Origin: UMGS1370 sp046957575
GTDB lineage: Bacteria; Bacillota; Clostridia; Lachnospirales; Lachnospiraceae
Assembly: GCA_046957575.1 (NCBI GenBank)
Contig: JBKUOG010000009.1
Coordinates: forward strand, 50,157-114,156
Length of the DNA: 64,000 bases
Reading direction: 5' to 3'
Shown: one piece after another, positions 8,233 to 17,383 of the stretch
Layout of the letters: each line of letters begins with the position of its first letter
Numbering within the stretch: the stretch's first letter is position 1
Made by a program: the position numbers and the translations under genes
Notes under the pieces: model-generated
The model's database searches: none
The model's input: the letters and a program-made list of their open reading frames with translations, nothing else
Told to the model about the DNA's origin: nothing

Positions 8233-9917
8233 CAATTGTAATTCCGGTATATAATGGAGCGAATTTTATGAGGGAGGCAATTGACAGTGCCTTGCATCAA
8301 ACATATACAAATTGCGAAATTTTGGTAATTAATGATGGTTCAACAGATAGAGGAGAAACAGAAAGAATAGCATTGTCTTATGGCAACAAGATAAAATATT
8401 TCAGAAAAGAGAATGGAGGGACAGCTTCTGCTCTGAACTATGCAATAGATAGAATGAAAGGGGAATATTTTGCATGGCTTTCTCATGATGATATTTATTA
8501 TTCAGATAAAATACTACGGCAAATACAATGGATGAAGCAGTATAGAAGCAAATTTTCTTTTTGCGATTATCATATATTAAGGGAAGATGGGACAAAAACA
8601 AAAATTATTGCAGAGAATTGTTATCCTTCGGAATATTTAACCCATGGGGTTCTTCCAGTAGTAAATGCCATGATTCAGTTTGGTGCAGTGCTGCTTCATA
8701 AGAGTATCATAGACGAATACGGAAAATTTGATGAACAATTGAGAACAACACAAGATTTTGAGTATTTATTTCGCATTTCAAAAAAAATAAGTCCAATTTA
8801 TGTTCCGGAAATTTTATATGCAGTTCGTACTCATCGGAACCAGGGAAGTAATACGATTCCAACCGTCTCTCAAGATGCGGATCAGATGTTTCAAATGTTT
8901 TTAGAACAAATTGATCTAAAAGAGAAGGAAAAAGCTTATGGGAGTAGTTATGGTTATTACTATCAAATGTTCCTTAATATTTGGCCGCAAAAGCATTTAA
9001 AAGATAGTTTTAAGGTATGTATCCAAAGTTTATTTGAAACAAAAGATAATTCTGATGTTGAAAACAATGTATTCGATTCCTGGAAAGATAAAAGGATTTA
9101 TCTTTATGGAGCCGGAAATTATGGAAAACGGTTGCTTCTTGATATGCAGATTAGAGGAATTAAAGTCGAAGGTTTTATTGATAAGAAAGTGAAAGGAAGC
9201 ATTGCGAATCTTCCCTGCATTACACCTGAACGGGCACAACTCATGAAAAAGGATATTTTTATTATTGTGGCAGCGATTGTAGTTGATGAGATATCAGGAG
9301 AGTTAAGGCAGAGAGGATTTCGTGAATTTATAACAAAAGCCCAGTTTGACAAGCTTTCCATAAAAAATCCTCCGCCAAAATACAAAATCATACCAACAAT
9401 TTTAAATTGCTATCACCAGGTGTGTATTTATGGAGCTGGTGTTTATGGGATTAGAAATTATCTTTTATTAAAAGAGAGCGGAGTAAACGTGACCTTTTTT
9501 TGTGACAGAGATCCGGCAAAACAAGGGATTGTACTTGATGATATCAAATGTATTTCGCTAGAAGAACTGGAAAAAAAAGAAAAAGAAAATATGGTGATGT
9601 TCATCTGTATCCAGAACGGTGCTATGCTAAAGAAGAAATTTGAAAAAATGGGAATTCCATACGTATGTACCAGTGAAACAATTTCTGACTGGATTGTTTC
9701 TGACATTCTGAATCCTTATCAGAATAAAGAAAAATTAAATTTGGAGAACGCTGAGACAATTAATAAAATCAATGATTTTAGAAATTATTTGATTCATATG
9801 AAAGACAATACAGCAGATATATCAGACTTGGATACAGCAGACGATTTTGAAAGGATGCTAAAGGATATTTTAGTCAATGAACAAGCAAGAAAAAAACATA
9901 AACATTCTGGAAATTAA
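8214..9917 (+). CDS. Family 2 glycosyltransferase with two C-terminal Rossmann-like modules
   Basis: 567 residues. The N-terminal GT-A domain (TIVIPVYNGANFMREAIDS, LVINDGSTD, and FAWLSHDDIYY as the acidic metal motif) is GT2. Two tandem copies of the operon's module follow: ~291-382 (IYLYGAGNYGKRLLLDMQ) and ~399-495 (VCIYGAGVYGIRNYLLLKE). The GT2 domain is closely similar to that in the fusion at 13065-15383, so one is probably a duplicate of the other. It overlaps the radical SAM gene by 19 bases, with GAGGTGGGGAAG as ribosome binding site. Probably cytoplasmic and adds a sugar during repeat-unit assembly; donor and acceptor are unknown. Confidence 0.85.
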   Translation: MEQGLVTIVIPVYNGANFMREAIDSALHQTYTNCEILVINDGSTDRGETERIALSYGNKIKYFRKENGGTASALNYAIDRMKGEYFAWLSHDDIYYSDKILRQIQWMKQYRSKFSFCDYHILREDGTKTKIIAENCYPSEYLTHGVLPVVNAMIQFGAVLLHKSIIDEYGKFDEQLRTTQDFEYLFRISKKISPIYVPEILYAVRTHRNQGSNTIPTVSQDADQMFQMFLEQIDLKEKEKAYGSSYGYYYQMFLNIWPQKHLKDSFKVCIQSLFETKDNSDVENNVFDSWKDKRIYLYGAGNYGKRLLLDMQIRGIKVEGFIDKKVKGSIANLPCITPERAQLMKKDIFIIVAAIVVDEISGELRQRGFREFITKAQFDKLSIKNPPPKYKIIPTILNCYHQVCIYGAGVYGIRNYLLLKESGVNVTFFCDRDPAKQGIVLDDIKCISLEELEKKEKENMVMFICIQNGAMLKKKFEKMGIPYVCTSETISDWIVSDILNPYQNKEKLNLENAETINKINDFRNYLIHMKDNTADISDLDTADDFERMLKDILVNEQARKKHKHSGN

Positions 9918-11118
9918 TTACTGCGATCTGGTTGGCAGAATATTTAATGGATACGAACTGCAAAATTCTTTAAATGCCAGAGGGAACTACACAGTAAACC
10001 AGATAGTCAAAGATAAATTAAGCAGCAATCCTTATGTGCATGCCATTGGCAGTGATTATATTTTGCAGGAAGAAATGAAACATATAGAAAAATCTTTTTC
10101 TATCAGCAATTTGCTATCTGTTTGCGGACTAAAATTATATGAAATGGAGGTATACAAAAGGGCGGATCTCCTGCATTATCATATTTTGCATAATGATTTT
10201 ATTTCGATTTTGGATTTGCCTTTGTTGATGAGGCATAAAAAAACTGTATGGACAATTCACGATCCATGGATTGTCACTGGGAACTGCGTATATCCCCTTT
10301 CGTGTGAAGGTTGGAAAACGGGATGCGGGAATTGCGGCCGTTTGGATTATAAGTGGTTTGAAATGCGTGAAGACAATACGAGTGGGATGTGGAAACTGAA
10401 AAAAGAAATATTAGGGAAAGTGAACCCAACGATAGTAGTTGCTTCAGAGTTTATGCAAAATTATATTGAAAACAGTCCACTAACAGAACATTTTACTGAT
10501 ATTGTAAAGATTCCGTTTGGTGTTAAAACAAAATCTTATCAGACAGAAAATAAAAATGAAATGAAAAAAAGATTTTCTTTAGCAGAAGAAGATTTTGTTA
10601 TTGGATTTCGCAGTGAAGAGAGTAAAATAAAAGGCTGTGATTTGCTGTATACAGCGCTTAAACATATGGAGAAAAAGGAGCATATTTCTTTGCTGGTTGT
10701 TGGCTCAGGGGAAATTCCTGATTTTCTGAAAGAAATGTATCGGGTGGTTGAACTGGGCTGGAACAATGACGAAAGAGTTATGGAGCAGTTTTTTGCCAGC
10801 TGCGATGTGTTTGCAATGCCCTCTTTAGCAGAATCATTTGGATTAATGGCAATAGAGGCAATGGCGGCAGGAGTGCCGGTGCTCTGCTTTCAGGGAACTG
10901 TTTTAGAAGAACTTATTCATGCTCCTGATTGTGGAATTGCGGTTGGATATAAAAGCGTAAAAGAACTGAAACAGTCATTGGAATATCTGAACGAAAACCG
11001 GGATGCAAGAGAACAAAAAGGAAATGCAGGGCGAAAACGAGTACAGAAACATTACACGTATGAGCAATATGTAGATCGCCATGCACAATTGTATGAAAGG
11101 TTACATGAGGAAGAATAG
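9877..11118 (+). CDS. Family 4 glycosyltransferase
   Basis: 413 residues with GT-B architecture. The C-terminal half has VIGFRSEESKIKGCDLL and the donor-binding segment MPSLAESFGLMAIEAMAAG (an E-x7-E type motif), both typical of GT4. An N-terminal TIHDPWIVTGNCVYP stretch and a Cys-rich GWKTGCGNCG loop resemble mannosyl- or GlcNAc-transferases of exopolysaccharide clusters. It overlaps the preceding GT2 gene by 41 bases and its ribosome binding site is weak, so translation is probably coupled. Donor sugar not determinable. Confidence 0.85.
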   Translation: MNKQEKNINILEINYCDLVGRIFNGYELQNSLNARGNYTVNQIVKDKLSSNPYVHAIGSDYILQEEMKHIEKSFSISNLLSVCGLKLYEMEVYKRADLLHYHILHNDFISILDLPLLMRHKKTVWTIHDPWIVTGNCVYPLSCEGWKTGCGNCGRLDYKWFEMREDNTSGMWKLKKEILGKVNPTIVVASEFMQNYIENSPLTEHFTDIVKIPFGVKTKSYQTENKNEMKKRFSLAEEDFVIGFRSEESKIKGCDLLYTALKHMEKKEHISLLVVGSGEIPDFLKEMYRVVELGWNNDERVMEQFFASCDVFAMPSLAESFGLMAIEAMAAGVPVLCFQGTVLEELIHAPDCGIAVGYKSVKELKQSLEYLNENRDAREQKGNAGRKRVQKHYTYEQYVDRHAQLYERLHEEE

Positions 11119-12312
11119 ATGTTGAGAATCAGTCAGACAAGATTTTTAAAAGGGTATATGAAAATGCTGCCCTTACAATATAAAATTGTTATTTACGGAG
11201 CAGGAGAAAATGGAGTAAAATTATCTGAATGCATCAGAGAGTGTGGAAGGAAAGCAGATGCTTTTTGTGATAATAATCCGGAGAAAACAGGAAAGGATAT
11301 TTGTGGGATTCCCTGTATTTCCTACGAGGAGTTAAAACAGGAAAAGGATCAAGTAATTGTATTTGTTTCTCCATCAGATGCAAAAGATATTTATAGTCAG
11401 TTAGAAACAGAGGGATTTCCTTTTATAGTTCCAGAAGAAATCAAAGATGTGTGGGCCTTCTGCCCCCCACCAGAGACAGCCCTGTTTCCTGTGGGACATT
11501 TTTATTCTCTGTACCCGGATCTCAGAGAAATAGAGAAAAAACGAAAAGATATATTTAACAAGGACAGAGAAGTAAAGGATATTTTTCTTAACGAAGAACA
11601 TCAGTGCGAGATGCTGAAAAACATGCTTGCTTATTATGATACACTGCCGAAATGGGAAAAATATGGAGAAGAGGAAAAATCAGGAGGACTGCGGTACAGG
11701 TATGGCAATCCATCCCTGAGCAGTGGAGATGCAGTCGCGCTTCACTGTATGATTCGGATGCTAAAACCGAACAGACTGATTGAGGTAGGTTCCGGTTTTT
11801 CCTCTGCATTGATTTTGGATACGAATGAAGAATATCTGAACAACAAAATGAAGTGCTGCTTTATTGAACCATATGCGGCGCTGTTAAAGTCATTATGTAA
11901 AGATACGGACAATATTTTTTTAAGAGAATGCGGTTTACAGGAAGTAGAATTAGAGTTTTTTGACCAGTTAGAAAGCGGAGATATTTTATTTATAGACTCT
12001 ACCCACGTGTCAAAGGTTGGATCTGATGTAAATTATTTGTTTTTTGAGATCTTTCCAAGATTAAAACAAGGAGTTTATATCCATTTACATGACATTTTTT
12101 ATCCGTTTGAATATCCGGAAACGTGGATTATGGAGAAGGGGATGATATGGAATGAACTGTATCTCCTTAGAGCATTTTTACAGAATAACAGGGAGTATTC
12201 TATAGAATTTTTTCACAATATGCTGGAACAGAAGCATATGGATTTGTTCATGGAGAAATGGCCGTTTGAGGAGATGCCCCATGGCGGCAGCATTTGGCTT
12301 CAAAAACGGTGA
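11119..12312 (+). CDS. SAM-dependent methyltransferase with N-terminal Rossmann-like module
   Basis: 397 residues. Residues ~22-104 are the recurrent module (IVIYGAGENGVKLSE ... FCDNNPEKTGKD). A class I methyltransferase of the Methyltransf_24 type follows: RLIEVGSGFSSALIL is the SAM-binding motif I, DILFIDSTHV the acidic strand, and IHLHDIFYPFEYP the post-core element. It begins directly after the stop of the GT4 gene. It could O-methylate a sugar or, since C. jejuni phosphoramidate is O-methylated by dedicated methyltransferases, the phosphoramidate; neither is shown by the sequence. Confidence 0.8.
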   Translation: MLRISQTRFLKGYMKMLPLQYKIVIYGAGENGVKLSECIRECGRKADAFCDNNPEKTGKDICGIPCISYEELKQEKDQVIVFVSPSDAKDIYSQLETEGFPFIVPEEIKDVWAFCPPPETALFPVGHFYSLYPDLREIEKKRKDIFNKDREVKDIFLNEEHQCEMLKNMLAYYDTLPKWEKYGEEEKSGGLRYRYGNPSLSSGDAVALHCMIRMLKPNRLIEVGSGFSSALILDTNEEYLNNKMKCCFIEPYAALLKSLCKDTDNIFLRECGLQEVELEFFDQLESGDILFIDSTHVSKVGSDVNYLFFEIFPRLKQGVYIHLHDIFYPFEYPETWIMEKGMIWNELYLLRAFLQNNREYSIEFFHNMLEQKHMDLFMEKWPFEEMPHGGSIWLQKR

Positions 12313-12351
12313 GAACGTGAAAGATTGAGTGAAAGGAGTTGTGGTGCTTGC

Positions 12352-13068
12352 ATGAATATTGCAGTAATTATTGCAGGCGGATCTGGTCAAAGGATGAACC
12401 TGGACATTCCCAAACAGTTCATTAATGTTTATGATAAACCTGTTTTAATCTATACATTAGAGGGATTTGAAAAACATCCCGATATAGATGCGATTGAAGT
12501 GGTCTGCCTGCCGGGATGGCTGGATTTGCTTAAAGCCTATGCAAATCAATTTCACATAACTAAATTAAAGTGGGTCATTGAAGGTGGGAATACGGCCCAG
12601 GAATCTATAAGAAACGGAATTTTTCATCTCAGGCAAGAGTGCTCTGCGGATGATATTATAATTATACATGACGGAATACGTCCATTGGTAGATGCAAGCA
12701 TATTGTCAGATGTGATTTTAAAGTGCCGCCAGTATGGAAATGCAGTAACCTCTCTTCCATATAATGAACAGATCTTTGTAATTGACGATGAAATGTCTAC
12801 CTGTAAATACATACCAAGGGAAACTTTGCGAAGGGTAGCTACGCCGCAGGCTTATAAGTACGGAAAGCTTGATTGGGCGTATCAAAAGGCATTTGAAGAG
12901 GGAATCGGGATTCATGGATCGGCATATACCAATACAATGATGGTAGATTTAGGGGAAAGGCTGTACTTTGCTGCAGGCTCAGATAAAAATATCAAATTGA
13001 CAACCAGAGATGACCTGGAGCTGTTTAAAGGATATCTGCGAATGGAAAAGGACGAGTGGTTAAAATGA
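12352..13068 (+). CDS. IspD/TarI-family cytidylyltransferase
   Basis: 238 residues of the IspD family: AVIIAGGSGQRMN with downstream IPKQF, IIHDGIRPLVDAS, and TPQAYKYGKL are all present. In IspD the product is CDP-methylerythritol, in TarI CDP-ribitol. Being inside a glycan operon next to an NAD-dependent epimerase and near a LicD gene, a TarI-like activation of a polyol or sugar phosphate is more likely than an isoprenoid role. The frame extends to a TTG at 12325, but the ATG at 12352 matches the family N-terminus; an AAGGAG lies somewhat far upstream. It overlaps the next gene by ATGA. Confidence 0.8.
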   Translation: MNIAVIIAGGSGQRMNLDIPKQFINVYDKPVLIYTLEGFEKHPDIDAIEVVCLPGWLDLLKAYANQFHITKLKWVIEGGNTAQESIRNGIFHLRQECSADDIIIIHDGIRPLVDASILSDVILKCRQYGNAVTSLPYNEQIFVIDDEMSTCKYIPRETLRRVATPQAYKYGKLDWAYQKAFEEGIGIHGSAYTNTMMVDLGERLYFAAGSDKNIKLTTRDDLELFKGYLRMEKDEWLK

Positions 13069-15383
13069 AAACATTGATAGATGATTGTCTCTATCAGGAG
13101 GATATAAAATATGTTGCACATATCCCGATAAAATGGGAACTTTTAGAGAATAGGACTCTTCTTTTATCAGGTGCATCCGGACTTCTGGGAAGTTTTATAA
13201 TAGATGTATTGATGTATAAAAACATTTATGAGAAACAGAACTGCAGAATATTGGCTATGGGCAGAAATATCCGGGCAGCAAAAGAACGATTTGGAAAGTA
13301 TTGGAATTCTCCATATTTCCGATTTATTCAACAGGACATTAATGAAGAAATAGAGGAGATTGAAAAGGCAGATTATGTGATACATGCTGCCAGCAATACG
13401 CATCCACTGCAATATTCTATGGATCCCATAGTGACAATCCGAAGCAATGTGGTGGGAACGGATCATTTGCTGAAATATGCATCGCAGGTTGGGGCAAAGC
13501 GATTTGTTTTTCTTTCTACAGTAGAGATTTACGGACAGAACAGAGGGGATACTGTCGGGTTTACAGAGGACTATTGTGGATATATCGATTCTAATACACT
13601 CAGGGCAGGCTATCCGGAGGGAAAACGGACAGGAGAAGCGCTTTGTCAGGCATATGCAAAGCAGACAAAATTGGAATTTGTGATTCCCAGACTGGCAAGA
13701 GTCTACGGACCTACTATGCGCGAAGATGACAGCAAAGCGGTATCGCAGTTTATACGAAATGCGGTAAACGGAGAGGATATTGTATTAAAAAGTAAAGGTC
13801 AGCAGAGGTATACTTACACATATGCGGCAGATGCAGTTGCTGGAATTTTTACAGTTATGCTGTTGGGAAAAGCTGGGGAAGCTTACAATATAACTGGGGG
13901 AAAAGGCGACATTACTTTGCATGAACTGGCGACATACATAGCTGAAGAAAGTAAAACGAAAGTGGTCTATCAGATTCCAGACGAAGCAGAAGCAGCAGGA
14001 TATTCCAAGGCAGATCTGGCAGTATTAGACGGCCATAAAATACAGCAGTTGGGTTATCAGGAAAAATATGATGTGAAAGAAGGGATACACAGGACGCTTT
14101 CTATTTTGAAAAATAAACCGTTGGTTTCCATTGTAATCCCTGTATATAATGGTTCCAATTATCTTGGGGAAGCAATTGACAGCGCTTTGAATCAGACGTA
14201 TGACAATTGCGAGGTTCTGGTGATTAATGACGGCTCGGATGATGATGGAAAGACAGAAGCGATTGCCCTGAGTTATGGAGACAAAATCAGATATTTTTAC
14301 AAAAAAAATGGAGGGGTATCTTCGGCGTTAAACTTCGGGATAAAAAACATGCAGGGAGAATACTTTTCATGGCTGTCTCATGATGATTTATATTATCCGG
14401 AAAAAATAGAAAAGGAGATCAATGCGATACTTTGTACTGGTATTCCTGAAACTCTGGTACAGGCAGAATATGAATTTTATAATCAGGAAACAAAGTCGAT
14501 GACCCCAACAGATTTCCTGAAATACTATGAATTAGATCAGATAACTAACTCGTTTTTTTCGGTTTTGCAAATGCAGATACATGCATGCAGCGCTTTGATT
14601 CATAAAAGCCATTTTATGCGGGTTGGATATTTCGACGAGAACTTAAAGACGATACAAGATGTGGACATGTGGTTTCGCATTTTTCGGGGACAAAGATCCT
14701 TATTCTTAAATGACATCCTTCATATTGTGAGAGAACACAAAGAGGCTGGCTCGGCTACTATAGACTGCTATTATGAAGAAACCAGAAAAGAATACATCAA
14801 GCTGATTCATCAGTTGGATGACAAAGAAATTGAGCAGGTGTTTGGAAATACAGGCGTTTTTTTGTGCAGAATGGCAGGGTTTATGAAAAGCTATGGAGGG
14901 ACAGATGAGGTAAGAGAGATCGAAGAAAGGATGAGAAAACTTCTGCCAGATCCGCAAAAAGATAAGGAGCCATCCTTTTTGCATGATATTTTATATCGAT
15001 ATACAAATGGAAAGGCAAAAAAGATTGCAATTTATGGTTCAGGACAATATGGAATTCGTATAAAATATGATTTGGATAAGAGGGCGGCGATGCCATCTTA
15101 TTTTGTGGATCAGGATGAGAGAAAGCAGGGAACGCAGATTGATGGAATCCCATGCAAATCCAAAGAAGAGTTTTTAAGCCAGAAAGAAGATACGCTTCTG
15201 ATTGTGGCTATGCGAAACTATACACAGGTGGCTGAGGAATTAGAAAAAAACGGTATTCCTTATTATATTACAAGGCAGGAATTGGACCCGATTTTGTTAA
15301 AATTTCCTCTTGCAGCAGAAGAGTGCGAAATTGCCAAATTTGGTAAAAACACAGTGGAGAATATATATGAAGTGGAAAAATAA
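13065..15383 (+). CDS. Fusion: NAD-dependent epimerase/dehydratase + GT2 + Rossmann-like module
   Basis: 772 residues in three parts. Residues ~30-345 are an extended short-chain dehydrogenase/epimerase (LLLSGASGLLGSF nucleotide loop, LSTVEIYG with a catalytic YPEGK as the YxxxK motif). Residues ~352-630 are a GT2 domain (SIVIPVYNGSNYLGEAIDS, LVINDGSDD, FSWLSHDDLYY). Residues ~652-742 are the operon's module (IAIYGSGQYGIRIKYDL ... FVDQDERKQGT). The frame is continuous, with no sign of a stop or shift between domains. The start at ATG 13065 overlaps the cytidylyltransferase stop. The adjacent CTP-dependent gene suggests the epimerase part acts on a CDP- or NDP-linked sugar or polyol used by the attached GT2; that is inference. 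Confidence 0.85.
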   Translation: MKTLIDDCLYQEDIKYVAHIPIKWELLENRTLLLSGASGLLGSFIIDVLMYKNIYEKQNCRILAMGRNIRAAKERFGKYWNSPYFRFIQQDINEEIEEIEKADYVIHAASNTHPLQYSMDPIVTIRSNVVGTDHLLKYASQVGAKRFVFLSTVEIYGQNRGDTVGFTEDYCGYIDSNTLRAGYPEGKRTGEALCQAYAKQTKLEFVIPRLARVYGPTMREDDSKAVSQFIRNAVNGEDIVLKSKGQQRYTYTYAADAVAGIFTVMLLGKAGEAYNITGGKGDITLHELATYIAEESKTKVVYQIPDEAEAAGYSKADLAVLDGHKIQQLGYQEKYDVKEGIHRTLSILKNKPLVSIVIPVYNGSNYLGEAIDSALNQTYDNCEVLVINDGSDDDGKTEAIALSYGDKIRYFYKKNGGVSSALNFGIKNMQGEYFSWLSHDDLYYPEKIEKEINAILCTGIPETLVQAEYEFYNQETKSMTPTDFLKYYELDQITNSFFSVLQMQIHACSALIHKSHFMRVGYFDENLKTIQDVDMWFRIFRGQRSLFLNDILHIVREHKEAGSATIDCYYEETRKEYIKLIHQLDDKEIEQVFGNTGVFLCRMAGFMKSYGGTDEVREIEERMRKLLPDPQKDKEPSFLHDILYRYTNGKAKKIAIYGSGQYGIRIKYDLDKRAAMPSYFVDQDERKQGTQIDGIPCKSKEEFLSQKEDTLLIVAMRNYTQVAEELEKNGIPYYITRQELDPILLKFPLAAEECEIAKFGKNTVENIYEVEK

Positions 15384-16527
15384 AGGTCATGAATTTGATT
15401 CTGCATATGAAAATATGAAAAAACTTGATAAGTATTACTTATTTGGTGCAGGACAGTATGGACAGCAGATTTATGAAGTCTTAAACAGCGAAATTATGAT
15501 AGCAGGGTTTATTGATAATGATAGTAAAAAGCAGGGAGGGGAGTATTGTCAAAAACCAGTATATTCATTTGAAAAAATAAAAAAGGAAATGGGCGAAACT
15601 ACAGGGATTATTATAACTGTATCTCCCAATATACATTCAACCATTGCCCAGCAGTTAAAGGAATATGGTTTAATAGAGGGAAAAGACTTTTTTGATATGG
15701 CATTTTTTTTAACAGTGTATATGTCTTATAAAAAAAATCAAACATATATATCGTCTATTTCTTTTTTACCCAGTACAAGGTGCAATCTTCGGTGTGAAGC
15801 ATGTTTGAATTTTACTCCATATATGAAACACTTCGATGAAAGGCCATGGGATCAGATCAAAGCGGATATTGATACGTTCTTTTCGTGTATTGATTATATT
15901 ATGCTGTTTCATATAAGCGGAGGAGAACCTATGCTATATCCGCATATGGCACGTTTGGTAGAGTATATTGATAATCATTACAGAAAGCAGATTCATACTT
16001 TAAGGACAGTAACCAATGGCACTATTTTGCCAAAATCTGAGTTGCTGAAGGCGTTATCGGAGCATAATGTGGAGGTTACAGTAGATGATTATAGAGAGGC
16101 TGTGCCCCAGAGTGAAGAAACATTTAAAAAACTATTAGTGTTATTGGAATCTTATGGTATAACATATGAAATAAATAAAGCAGATGAATGGATCGACCTT
16201 GCACCGCTGACTACGGATCATTCAAATTGGAGTGAGGAGAAGCTTCAAGATAAGTTTGAAAGATGTCATGTGCCATGGCAGGAATTAAGAGAAGGAAAAA
16301 TTTATACTTGTAACTATTCCAGCTATGCAATGGTTGCCGGTCTAACAAAACTGGATAAAACAGAATATTTTGACTTGAAAACCTATACTCAGGACAAGCA
16401 AAAAGAATTGATAGAATTTCGGCTGGGCTACAGTGAGAAGGGCTATACAGAATTTTGCAAGCACTGCAGTGGGTATATGGATATTAACCCGAATATAGTG
16501 CCTCCAGCAAAACAGTTAGAACGATAG
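15367..16527 (+). CDS. Radical SAM protein with N-terminal Rossmann-like module (paralogue of 7030-8232)
   Basis: 386 residues. The module is at ~21-111 (YYLFGAGQYGQQIYEVL ... FIDNDSKKQGG). The radical SAM core has CNLRCEAC (CxxxCxxC) and HISGGEPMLYP, then RTVTNGT. C-terminal Cys (RCHVPWQ, IYTCNYS, FCKHCSGYM) parallel those in the other radical SAM protein. The frame opens at 15310, but the ATG at 15367, after a GGAG and overlapping the previous gene by 17 bases, gives the better start. Function unknown. Confidence 0.82.
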   Translation: MKWKNKGHEFDSAYENMKKLDKYYLFGAGQYGQQIYEVLNSEIMIAGFIDNDSKKQGGEYCQKPVYSFEKIKKEMGETTGIIITVSPNIHSTIAQQLKEYGLIEGKDFFDMAFFLTVYMSYKKNQTYISSISFLPSTRCNLRCEACLNFTPYMKHFDERPWDQIKADIDTFFSCIDYIMLFHISGGEPMLYPHMARLVEYIDNHYRKQIHTLRTVTNGTILPKSELLKALSEHNVEVTVDDYREAVPQSEETFKKLLVLLESYGITYEINKADEWIDLAPLTTDHSNWSEEKLQDKFERCHVPWQELREGKIYTCNYSSYAMVAGLTKLDKTEYFDLKTYTQDKQKELIEFRLGYSEKGYTEFCKHCSGYMDINPNIVPPAKQLER

Positions 16528-16536
16528 AGGAAATTT

Positions 16537-17379
16537 ATGGATAGTGCAAAAGAATATATAGTATCTCAAGAAGAACTTAAAAAAATGCAGAGAATAGAAT
16601 TTTCTATGCTGAAGGAAGTAGACCGGATATGCAGAAAATATAATATTGCATATTCTCTGGATGGAGGAACGCTTTTAGGGGCTGTCAGACACAAGGGATT
16701 TATTCCCTGGGACGATGATATTGATGTGATTATGCTCAGAGAAGAGTATGTCAGGTTTAAAGACGCCTGTAAAGAAGAACTGGATTCTGAGCGATTTTTC
16801 CTTCAGGATTATCAGACGGATCCGGAGTATCGGTGGGGATGGGCAAAGATCCGAAGAAAGAATACAGAACATATACGTCTTGGCCAGGAATCAATGAAGT
16901 ACAAAACCGGAATTTTTATTGATATTTTTGTGGCAGATCAGGTTCCGGATAATCCGATTATAAAACGTGTACATCATTTTATCTGTTACATGATACGGAA
17001 AATCCTGTATTCACCATTAGGGATTGAACATGCAGACAATGCATTTGAAAGAAGTATATACCGGTGTCTGAATTTGATAACAAAGGAACAGGCTTTTGCA
17101 ATCAGGGATTGGCTGGCCAGTCAGAGCAACAAAAAAAAGAGTAAATTAATCAGCCACTACACATTTCAATACCCCAAAAGCTGCAAATACGGACTTCCGA
17201 GAAAATGCTTTGATGAGTTCATTGAGATAGAATTTGAGGGGCAGTTATTTAAAGCATTTAAGGAATATGATATATATTTGCGCTCACACTATGGAAATTA
17301 TATGGAACTGCCGCCTGCAGAAAAGCGAATTCCACATTGCAGTGTTTCCAGAATTGATATGACAAAAGTGGAGGAATAA
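16537..17379 (+). CDS. LicD-family phosphotransferase
   Basis: 280 residues. The LicD hallmark is clear: YSLDGGTLLGAVRHKGFIPW followed by DDDIDV, a nucleotidyltransferase-fold catalytic Asp cluster. LicD proteins transfer phosphocholine or polyol phosphates from CDP-activated donors onto glycans. The operon contains CTP-using activating enzymes (6226-7005 and 12352-13068), so a CDP-linked donor made here is plausible; choline is less likely because licA/licB are not seen. GAGGAAATTT precedes the start. Confidence 0.85.
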   Translation: MDSAKEYIVSQEELKKMQRIEFSMLKEVDRICRKYNIAYSLDGGTLLGAVRHKGFIPWDDDIDVIMLREEYVRFKDACKEELDSERFFLQDYQTDPEYRWGWAKIRRKNTEHIRLGQESMKYKTGIFIDIFVADQVPDNPIIKRVHHFICYMIRKILYSPLGIEHADNAFERSIYRCLNLITKEQAFAIRDWLASQSNKKKSKLISHYTFQYPKSCKYGLPRKCFDEFIEIEFEGQLFKAFKEYDIYLRSHYGNYMELPPAEKRIPHCSVSRIDMTKVEE

Positions 17380-17383
17380 TTTT

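Noticed and set aside
12352..13068. MEP-pathway ispD
   Set aside because: The gene lies in a glycan operon, coupled to an epimerase-GT2 fusion; the TarI-like role fits better, although the fold alone cannot exclude ispD.
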